NCBI GenBank assembly: GCA_028821815.1
Contig: JAPKEY010000029.1
Coordinates: 1 to 11,704 of the forward strand
Direction of reading: 5' to 3'
Origin: Candidatus Poseidoniales archaeon
GTDB lineage: Archaea; Thermoplasmatota; Poseidoniia; Poseidoniales; Thalassarchaeaceae
Length of the DNA: 11,704 nucleotides
Under the pieces are notes generated by a model that worked only from the letters and a program-made list of their open reading frames with translations, did no database searches and had not been told where the DNA came from. The translations under genes were made by a program, and so were the position numbers. Shown in pieces: positions 6,391-11,704 of the stretch. Position 1 is the stretch's first letter. The number at the start of each line of letters is the position of its first letter.

Positions 6391-6410
6391 CACGCGCGCG
6401 CGACCTCATA

Positions 6411-7280
6411 TTACTGGTCGACGCGCTGCGTAACGCGAACTTGGTCAGCACGGATCGTCATTGGGATTGGAATTGCTGCATCAAAGAGTTCGACAGTGAC
6501 CTCTTCTTTATTCTCAGCAACGTTGGTGACACGGGCGCGTTCGCCCTTGAACGCTGCGACACGAATTTCGACGATGTCACCTTCTTCAATTCCAGCTGTT
6601 GCGGACTTTGGTTCAAGATAAGGAGTCACATCACCTAACGCTGATGTACCTGGCAAAACCTTTCTGCAATTTTTGAGAGGAGTGGTCCGACCACCAGCAC
6701 GACCAATGAGTTTCTCAACATGATGGAATGCGCTGGCTTCCACGAAGATATATCCATTCATCATTGTTGGACAGAGGACTCCAAAAATTTCGCCTTGGAT
6801 GTCCTGCAAAGAACCAGTACCAGAGAGTCTGGCTTGAATTTCACTTGCAACCTTCTGTTCTTGACCCATGGTCGTCTTGAGAATGTAGAGATAGGATGCA
6901 ACGTCACCATAGAGCTCACTAATTTGTGGGATGCTGTAGGTTTTAGATTGGATCGCACCTGGGTCAACCCACTCTGAATTTGAGTAGAGTGTCCGTGGTT
7001 CGACTTCGGGTGTTTCTGACATGAAAAGAAGAGGTGTGACATCGTTTAGACGATTTCCAAATTCTAGTCCACGTGCAGCAGCACTACGAACATAAGTAAG
7101 GTTGGCTGCTGAAATTCCAGTAGCCTCTTCGATTCGGGTTGTGACTGCATCGATATCTTCAGGGTCACCAATACCGTATACTCCGTCCCATGCCCCAGGG
7201 AAATCTGCAACGCCACCTGCGCGTTGCATCAATAGGACCTTGTCTTCGTGTCGAATAAAAGCGATAAATGCATCTGACAT
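6411..7280 (-). CDS. spt5: Nudix-fold domain fused to Spt5/NusG elongation factor
   Basis: 289 residues in two parts. Residues 130-289 are archaeal Spt5/NusG: NGN domain (YLYILKTTMGQEQKVASEI, CPTMMNGYIFVEA) and KOW domain (GDIVEIRVAAFKGERARVTNV, then TVELFDAAIPIPMTI). Spt5 binds the RNA polymerase clamp with Spt4 and promotes elongation. Residues 1-112 form a Nudix fold, not normal for this family: DKVLLMQRAGG, FPGAWDGVYGIG, a helix TTRIEEATGI in the Nudix-box position, PLLFMSE, and SEWVDPGAI at the end. The box is degenerate: the RE pair reads TR and the EE pair EA, so metal binding and hydrolysis are doubtful. The ATG at 7280 is firmly set by a perfect GAGGAGGT six bases upstream, so the Nudix part is translated. 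The gene begins 12 bases after secE, whose stop codon lies inside that ribosome binding site. An internal start at M87 has no comparable site. Confidence 0.93.
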   Translation of the reverse strand: MSDAFIAFIRHEDKVLLMQRAGGVADFPGAWDGVYGIGDPEDIDAVTTRIEEATGISAANLTYVRSAAARGLEFGNRLNDVTPLLFMSETPEVEPRTLYSNSEWVDPGAIQSKTYSIPQISELYGDVASYLYILKTTMGQEQKVASEIQARLSGTGSLQDIQGEIFGVLCPTMMNGYIFVEASAFHHVEKLIGRAGGRTTPLKNCRKVLPGTSALGDVTPYLEPKSATAGIEEGDIVEIRVAAFKGERARVTNVAENKEEVTVELFDAAIPIPMTIRADQVRVTQRVDQ

Positions 7281-7286
7281 TTCAAT

Positions 7287-7294
7287 ACCTCCTC
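7287..7294 (-). promoter_or_regulatory. Strong Shine-Dalgarno of the Nudix-Spt5 gene
   Basis: GAGGAGGT on the minus strand, six bases before the ATG at 7280 and overlapping the secE TGA. It is the strongest ribosome binding site in the window and shows that translation begins with the Nudix domain. The overlap suggests translational coupling to secE. Confidence 0.85.
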
Positions 7295-7568
7295 AATTGG
7301 TTAACCATTCAAAGAACGATGGCAACACATTGTCCATGAGCACCAACATCACAAAACCGATGAAACCAAGGATAAACATCCCGATTCCACAGACGATACA
7401 AGTCTGACGGAATTCAAGCGAACTGGGCTTGCGTGCCATCTTGACAATTCGGGCCCAGGAACCTTTACCCAATCCCCGAATACCTGATTCTAGTCCATCT
7501 TGCCACGTCTGAACCTTCTCTTCGAAAGGGCCGGCCCGCTTGCTATTTACATCGTTGGCACTGGACAT
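7293..7568 (-). CDS. secE: Preprotein translocase subunit SecE (Sec61 gamma)
   Basis: 91 residues with one membrane helix near the C-terminus (about 57-80, CIVCGIGMFILGFIGFVMLV). An amphipathic helix precedes it with the family signature WARIVKMARKPSSLEF (residues 38-53). SecE clamps the SecY channel at the cytoplasmic face and membrane. The archaeal core is usually about 60 residues; the extra N-terminal 30 here (polar, with EEKVQTWQDGLESG) is an extension without recognised motifs. The ATG at 7568 follows GAGGT (7575-7579) by six bases. Its position directly before spt5/nusG is the ancient secE-nusG arrangement, and its stop overlaps the next gene's ribosome binding site. Confidence 0.92.
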   Translation of the reverse strand: MSSANDVNSKRAGPFEEKVQTWQDGLESGIRGLGKGSWARIVKMARKPSSLEFRQTCIVCGIGMFILGFIGFVMLVLMDNVLPSFFEWLTN

Positions 7569-7606
7569 GGACTAACCTCAGAGGTGCCTCGCGACCTGCC
7601 TGCCTT

Positions 7607-7614
7607 TCTTAAAC
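7607..7614 (-). promoter_or_regulatory. Possible TATA box before secE
   Basis: GTTTAAGA on the minus strand lies about 40 bases before the secE ATG, within the 86-base ftsZ-secE gap. It would give a short leader of about 15 bases containing the GAGGT site. Support is spacing and AT content only; read-through from ftsZ is equally possible. Confidence 0.28.
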
Positions 7615-7623
7615 AATCCGAGT

Positions 7624-7636
7624 CCGACGTAGTCGG
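7624..7636. promoter_or_regulatory. Perfect inverted repeat CCGAC-GTA-GTCGG
   Basis: A perfect 5-base inverted repeat with a 3-base centre in the ftsZ-secE gap, just upstream of the possible secE TATA box. Its right arm reads GTCGGTA, a heptamer also found twice upstream of ftsZ (8801 and 8874). It could be an operator for a dimeric regulator or a small RNA hairpin; nothing else identifies it. Confidence 0.35.
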
Positions 7637-7654
7637 TATATGTACGCATTAATT

Positions 7655-8785
7655 TCAATTAACGAACTCAATTGTTCGATTTCTGAGTGTACGCAACTGT
7701 TGATGAGCAGCAGCTCCGAAAATCTGTTGACTCTTGACACCAGTGAGTACGAGCATGACCCGAATCTCACTTCCCATCGATGGATCGACCGTTGCACCCC
7801 AAATGATTCTGGCGTACGGATTAATCTTCTCGCGAATTTGCTGGGCGCAAGCTTCAGCTTCACCGAGTGTGAGGTTTGGTCCACCAATGACGTTGACCAA
7901 TGCCCCGCGGGCATCGCTGACATCAATATCGAGCAGTGGGCTGTCCAAGGCTTCGAAAGTCGCATCCTGTGCACGATCAGGACCACTGGCCTCACCGAGG
8001 CCAATCATGGCCATTCCGCCACCATTCAACATCACTGAGCGTAGATCCTCAAAGTCGAGGTTAACCAGACCTTCTTTTGTGACAAGTTCGGTTACACCAG
8101 CGATACTGCGCATGAGAAGTTCATCTGCAACTCGGAATGCCGCTTCAATAGGCAAATCACGAACACCATCCACTGAGAGTAATTTCTCGTTGGGTAGGAC
8201 AACGACTGTATCGCAAACTTCGCGGAGACGTTCTAGGCCCCATTCTGCATTTTGTCTGCGCAATGTACCTTCAGATTCGAATGGATAGGTTACAACTGCA
8301 ATGGTTAGTGCCCCAGCTTCTTTGGCCAAGCGAGCAACAACGTGAGCGGAGCCTGTACCCGTACCACCACCGAGCCCAGCGGTGACAAAGGCCAAATCAC
8401 AGTCTTCAACAGTTTTCAATAGAGCCCGTTCCGATTCATAGGCAGCTTTCTCACCTTTCTCTGGGTCTCCACCTGCACCACGTCCACGCGCGGTACGGCC
8501 GATCAACATCTTGTTTTCAATGCCGACTTTGATCAGGTGCTGAGCATCGGTATTGACCGCATACCCGCGCACAGAATCTTCGTTGAGCAAACCGGCTGCA
8601 TTGAGGCGGTCCACAGTGTTTCCACCGCATCCACCACAACCAAAAACACGAATTCGTGGTTGGAGGGATTTCAGAAGTTCGTGCAATTCAGCATTGTTCG
8701 CTGAGGGCACTCCCTTGGTGACGGTCCCATCCGTTTCTTCTTCATCATCTTCCAATTCCAATACCCTATCAATTAGATGGCGCAT
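7655..8785 (-). CDS. ftsZ: Cell division GTPase FtsZ
   Basis: 376 residues. This tubulin-family GTPase polymerises into the division ring. The nucleotide-binding part has RVFGCGGCGGNTVDRL (45-61), AVNTDAQHL (76-84), the tubulin signature GGGTGTG (139-145) and PNEKLL (198-203). The T7 catalytic loop NLDFED (242-247) keeps both acidic residues, so the polymer should hydrolyse GTP. The C-terminal domain ends with VLTGVKSQQIFG, as in archaeal FtsZ, then a short basic tail (TLRNRTIEFVN). No long linker or bacterial FtsA/ZipA-binding tail is seen. An acidic stretch (LEDDEEETDG, residues 11-20) precedes the GTPase core. The start ATG at 8785 has only a weak GAG-type site upstream. I cannot separate FtsZ1 from FtsZ2 by eye. 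It heads the secE-spt5-L11 cluster, a gene order known in Euryarchaeota. Confidence 0.97.
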   Translation of the reverse strand: MRHLIDRVLELEDDEEETDGTVTKGVPSANNAELHELLKSLQPRIRVFGCGGCGGNTVDRLNAAGLLNEDSVRGYAVNTDAQHLIKVGIENKMLIGRTARGRGAGGDPEKGEKAAYESERALLKTVEDCDLAFVTAGLGGGTGTGSAHVVARLAKEAGALTIAVVTYPFESEGTLRRQNAEWGLERLREVCDTVVVLPNEKLLSVDGVRDLPIEAAFRVADELLMRSIAGVTELVTKEGLVNLDFEDLRSVMLNGGGMAMIGLGEASGPDRAQDATFEALDSPLLDIDVSDARGALVNVIGGPNLTLGEAEACAQQIREKINPYARIIWGATVDPSMGSEIRVMLVLTGVKSQQIFGAAAHQQLRTLRNRTIEFVN

Positions 8786-8822
8786 GATGTCAGGCTCGCT
8801 GTCGGTAAGATAACCGTTCCGA

Positions 8823-8830
8823 CTAAAAAT
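8823..8830 (-). promoter_or_regulatory. Possible TATA box of ftsZ
   Basis: ATTTTTAG on the minus strand, about 38-45 bases before the ftsZ ATG, gives a leader of about 15 bases. It abuts CCGAC (8819-8823), which pairs with GTCGG (8801-8805) as a gapped inverted repeat covering the presumed start of transcription. Confidence 0.3.
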
Positions 8831-8850
8831 GAGGCGGGAACGCGATTTTG

Positions 8851-8880
8851 CGACCCCTCGAAAAATACCGAGGGTCGGTA
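8851..8880. promoter_or_regulatory. Inverted repeats between ftsZ and the divergent secreted-protein gene
   Basis: Two overlapping inverted repeats share one arm. TACCGA (8866-8871), GGG, TCGGTA (8875-8880) is perfect with a 3-base centre. CGACCCCTCG (8851-8860) pairs with CGAGGGTCG (8869-8877) with one bulged C. They lie in the 166-base divergent gap, between the possible ftsZ TATA box and the possible promoter of the gene to the right, so a regulator bound here could act on both. Alternatively an RNA hairpin. Confidence 0.38.
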
Positions 8881-8900
8881 CGCAGTCAGTCTTTTTGGGA

Positions 8901-8907
8901 TTTAATC
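8901..8907 (+). promoter_or_regulatory. Possible TATA box of the propeller gene
   Basis: TTTAATC on the plus strand, about 26 bases before a presumed transcription start near 8930, leaves a leader of roughly 20 bases before the ATG at 8952. If right, it excludes the in-frame ATG at 8925 as start. Spacing argument only. Confidence 0.25.
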
Positions 8908-8951
8908 AAAGTGTGGGAAGACTCATGTTGGAGGCCAATTCTGGCCCAATC

Positions 8952-11704
8952 ATGCGCGCGCGGGTATTTTGGGTTCTTTCCATGCTGCTTCTTTGCGCTT
9001 GGTCAAGTACCCCCATCGCACTGGAAGATGAGGTCATCGAGTCTTCTGCGCCGACAAATCAACAACAAAATTGGAATCAAGCAAATCGACCCATTTGGCA
9101 ATCTGGTTGGAGTCCTCAGATTTGGCAGCCTCAACCCACAGGGATGCTTTGGGAAATTGATTTTTCTCCTGATGGCCAAATGATTGCAGCCGTTGACATT
9201 TCGACAAATTTGCTTACTGTTTGGAACAGTACTGATGGCCGAGTCATTTTCCATGCCCCCCAAGCCAACTCACTGGTCGACGTAGTTTGGTTGGACAACA
9301 GCCATGTTCTCGCCGCAGACAACGGCGCTCGCTGGTATAGTTTCGAGGTCATTGATGCAGGTAACATTTGGCCAATGAATTCAACATCATCACGCACAGG
9401 GCTCTGGACTGCTGATTTAACAGGGAATTATGGTGGTTCTCTTTGGGGCATCGATATCACTCCTGATCGTAGTCGCTTAACATTCTGTGGAGCGATTGAT
9501 GACCCGAACATTGGCGGTGAAGTCGTTGTTGCCAATACTCAATTTTTCATCGATGGTTCAGTTCCCGACAATAGTCACGTATACACCAATGATTGGGGAA
9601 CCGATTGTTCGATATCGAATAATGGAACCTTTGTTGCTGCACTGAATCGCATTTTTGATCCCGCTTCAGGGACATACCATGATACCGTCACCGGGTGGGC
9701 TGTCCAGGGTAATTCACTCTCGCAATCTTGGACCCGCAATGTCGCAGGAGGTGAAGCCATGGCTTGGGCGATTGATTTCTCACCGCAGGGCCACACCTAC
9801 ACTGTTGCATACAATCGACCAAACGAAGGTGTAGTCACCGATTTCTTCCATCATAGTGGAGCTATCAATTGGTACACCCCTGTACCTCAAAATGTCTCTA
9901 GCACCCGCTGGTCACCAGATGGCTCAGCCCTTGCAGTAGGCCTTCACGATCCAGGTCGCTTGTTAATGGTTGATTCAGCAGGTGGGATACTCTCAGATTA
10001 CGGATGGCATGGAACTGTATGGAATAACAAACCCTATCCCGCCGATATCACCGCGATTGCAATCGATGATCAAGGACAACAATATGCAACTTCAGGAAAA
10101 GATGGAGCCATTGAAATACACACTATCGATTCTAATTTACAACTGAAAATTAATCGCCGCTTCAGCTCTGATTACCTTCGGGAAATTGACATCCATCCTG
10201 ATGACCCCTTCGTTGCCTTTGCAGAATCGAATGGTGTAGCCACCGTTCGAGATTATCGCAGTGGGGCCATTACGAGGCAATGCTTCCATCCAGACTTCGA
10301 TCAACCCATTGGGGAATACCCGTATGCGAAGAGTGTTGTTTTACACCAACAATTTGTCATCGTCGGTTTTTCAGATGGTGCCATCGTTGCTTGCGGTGAT
10401 GACGGTAAGGAGGTTTGGACATGGCGGGTTGATCAAAATCATCCTGCAATGGAAGCATTTGGCCGAATCGATATGCACCCCACTCAAAATCTTCTTGCGA
10501 TTTCATGGACACAGAATTATTCAAACACTGGTGTCGCAGGCAAGGTGTCAATCCTTGACCTCGATCAGATGGCCGAGGTTACTGGTTGGGAATATGCAAC
10601 CGAATATTGGACTATGGAATTCAGTAATGATGGTGTTTGGCTTGCCAGTTCAGGACAGGATGGTTCCATCCATTTGTGGTTGACCGAAGACCCGAATCCC
10701 GCATTGTGGACAGATCAAGGCGTCCAATATAGCCATTCAAACTACACAGGGGTAGTCACTTGGCATGAAGAAATTCACACACTCATGTCAGTTGGATGGG
10801 ATGGACAAGCAATCGTGTGGGATGCTGACAATGGTCAGCAAATGTTGTCATTCCAATTTACCGACGAAGGGTTTGGTGCAGGGTTCACATCTGGTTCATT
10901 CCTTGTTGTTGCAAGTGGTGATGCATCCAACAGTGCATCTGGGCAACTTGAATTCTATGATGGCCTCAACATGACTCAATTTGCAACATGGTCGCTTGAA
11001 GGAATTCCACGTGGGTTTGTGATCGATCGTTCAGGTGGCTTAATCGTCGCCAATCATACGGGTTCTTGGTGGGTTATTATCCCAGATTCAGATGGTGATG
11101 GCGTCATTGATGAAAATGATGTATTCCCACAGAATTCATTGCAATGGGAAGATACTGATGGTGACGGTTTTGGTGACAATAACGCACCAGGGGCAGGCGG
11201 TGATGGTTGTCTAGCAGTATGGGGCACTTCATCGATTGATCGAGGTGGGTGTCCAGATACAGATGGTGACCAATGGTCAGATCCAGATGCTGATTGGCCA
11301 GTTTGTGTTCTCAACGGCGGATATGGGGATGCTTGGCCTGCAGATCCCAGCCAGTGGTGTGATACCGATGGAGATGGTTTTGGAGATGAGCATTATTTCG
11401 AAATAGATTCATTGACAGGTTTGAGAACAAATGAGCATGGTGATGCGTTCTCAGATGATTCAAGCCAATGGCGTGATCAGGCTGCTGATGGTATCGGTGA
11501 TAATTACACATATTCCCTCGATACAGACGGATTACGCACAGAACAGAGTGGAGATGCATTCCCTGAAAATCCATTGCAGCACCAAGATACAGATGGTGAT
11601 GGATGGGGTGACATCTACACTTGGATTGAAGACATGAATGGGTTACGTATTGAGGAAGGGGATGCCTTTTTCCTCGACCCTTTGGCATGGTCTGATATCG
11701 ATGG
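8952..11704 (+). CDS. Secreted WD40-like beta-propeller protein with calcium-binding repeats, 3'-partial
   Basis: The frame is open for 917 codons and runs off the right edge. The ATG at 8952 gives a Sec signal peptide (MRARVFWVLSMLLLCAWSS); an in-frame ATG at 8925 would add nine polar residues. Residues about 60-705 are WD40-like blades, for example DFSPDGQMIAAV...LLTVWNSTDG near 70-96, WSPDGSALAVG, GVWLASSGQDGSIHLW ending near 576, and LMSVGWDGQAIVWDADNG near 611-630. The blade count suggests one large or two joined propellers. From residue 712 follow Asp-rich repeats of the thrombospondin type 3 kind, DxDGDGxxD, starting at 712, 734, 769, 804, 842 (degenerate), 879 and, cut by the edge, 915. 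These probably bind calcium outside the cell. Cysteines appear in the early repeats (CPDTDGD, WCDTDGD). The protein is low in Lys and rich in Trp and Asp. Its ligand is unknown; a cell-surface scaffold or adhesion role is inference. The surface anchor, if any, lies outside the window. Confidence 0.9.
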   Translation, partial: MRARVFWVLSMLLLCAWSSTPIALEDEVIESSAPTNQQQNWNQANRPIWQSGWSPQIWQPQPTGMLWEIDFSPDGQMIAAVDISTNLLTVWNSTDGRVIFHAPQANSLVDVVWLDNSHVLAADNGARWYSFEVIDAGNIWPMNSTSSRTGLWTADLTGNYGGSLWGIDITPDRSRLTFCGAIDDPNIGGEVVVANTQFFIDGSVPDNSHVYTNDWGTDCSISNNGTFVAALNRIFDPASGTYHDTVTGWAVQGNSLSQSWTRNVAGGEAMAWAIDFSPQGHTYTVAYNRPNEGVVTDFFHHSGAINWYTPVPQNVSSTRWSPDGSALAVGLHDPGRLLMVDSAGGILSDYGWHGTVWNNKPYPADITAIAIDDQGQQYATSGKDGAIEIHTIDSNLQLKINRRFSSDYLREIDIHPDDPFVAFAESNGVATVRDYRSGAITRQCFHPDFDQPIGEYPYAKSVVLHQQFVIVGFSDGAIVACGDDGKEVWTWRVDQNHPAMEAFGRIDMHPTQNLLAISWTQNYSNTGVAGKVSILDLDQMAEVTGWEYATEYWTMEFSNDGVWLASSGQDGSIHLWLTEDPNPALWTDQGVQYSHSNYTGVVTWHEEIHTLMSVGWDGQAIVWDADNGQQMLSFQFTDEGFGAGFTSGSFLVVASGDASNSASGQLEFYDGLNMTQFATWSLEGIPRGFVIDRSGGLIVANHTGSWWVIIPDSDGDGVIDENDVFPQNSLQWEDTDGDGFGDNNAPGAGGDGCLAVWGTSSIDRGGCPDTDGDQWSDPDADWPVCVLNGGYGDAWPADPSQWCDTDGDGFGDEHYFEIDSLTGLRTNEHGDAFSDDSSQWRDQAADGIGDNYTYSLDTDGLRTEQSGDAFPENPLQHQDTDGDGWGDIYTWIEDMNGLRIEEGDAFFLDPLAWSDID
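11085..11704 (+). repeat. Tandem calcium-binding repeat array in the propeller protein
   Basis: Copies of GAT-x-GAT-GG-GA(T/C) coding DxDGDG begin at 11085, 11151, 11256, 11361, 11475 (degenerate, DQAADGIGD), 11586 and 11694 (cut). After the first, the period is 105, 105, 114, 111 and 108 bases (35-38 residues). The fuller unit is GDAFPxDPxQWxDTDGDGxGD, seen well around 11328-11397 and 11550-11610. The array probably continues beyond the window. Confidence 0.85.

Noticed and set aside
6375..6410. 11-codon mini-ORF (MRSRARVKYRK) between spt5/nusG and L11
   Set aside because: Too short, low complexity (GCGCGCG), no ribosome binding site, and covers the likely L11 TATA box.
7578..7649. 23-codon ORF (MRTYTDYVGLGLFKK...) filling the ftsZ-secE gap on the minus strand
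   Set aside because: No Shine-Dalgarno, overlaps the possible secE TATA box and an inverted repeat; likely chance, although its stop overlaps the secE ribosome binding site.
8848..9183. 111-codon plus-strand ORF near the start of the propeller gene
   Set aside because: Different frame from the 917-codon ORF, which has a signal peptide and clear repeats; it also covers the inverted repeats.
10261..10683. 140-codon plus-strand ORF inside the propeller gene
   Set aside because: Shadow of the long open frame; no domain character.
1..11704. CRISPR arrays, tRNA or rRNA genes, insertion sequences
   Set aside because: None seen: no regularly spaced palindromic repeats, no cloverleaf-like or rRNA-like stretches, no transposase-like protein.

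Overview
The window looks archaeal, most likely from a marine planktonic Poseidoniales (Marine Group II Euryarchaeota) genome; this placement is inference. It rests on the archaeal gene order ftsZ-secE-spt5/nusG-L11-L1-L10-L12 on the minus strand, acidic archaeal-type stalk tails on L10 and L12, an archaeal YchF-type GTPase with a Cys cluster, Shine-Dalgarno sites of the GGTGA/GAGGT kind, and a large secreted protein with Asp/Gly-rich calcium-binding repeats, a protein style common in that group.

Layout. Positions 1-2484 (plus): the end of a multi-helix membrane protein with a faint resemblance to heme-copper oxidase subunit I, followed almost without a gap by a YchF/Obg-like GTPase. Positions 2474-3910 (minus): a one-helix anchored acidic protein and a basic unknown protein, both unrecognised, plus a possible 36-residue hydrophobic peptide. 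Positions 4010-8785 (minus): the conserved division/secretion/transcription/translation cluster, read in the order ftsZ, secE, spt5/nusG, L11, L1, L10, L12. Positions 8952-11704 (plus, runs off the window): a secreted beta-propeller protein with a C-terminal array of calcium-binding repeats. No stretch longer than about 230 bases lacks a gene.

How the genes work together. FtsZ is the division GTPase, SecE the small translocon subunit, and Spt5/NusG the elongation factor that binds RNA polymerase and in other organisms links it to the ribosome. L11, L10 and L12 make the ribosomal stalk and its base, where elongation factors dock, and L1 forms the opposite stalk. Three things here are not textbook. 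The Spt5/NusG gene begins with a complete Nudix-fold domain behind a perfect ribosome binding site. The neighbouring L11 gene encodes only the C-terminal RNA-binding domain, with no room for the usual N-terminal domain. L10 has no ATG, GTG or TTG start and appears to begin at CTG.
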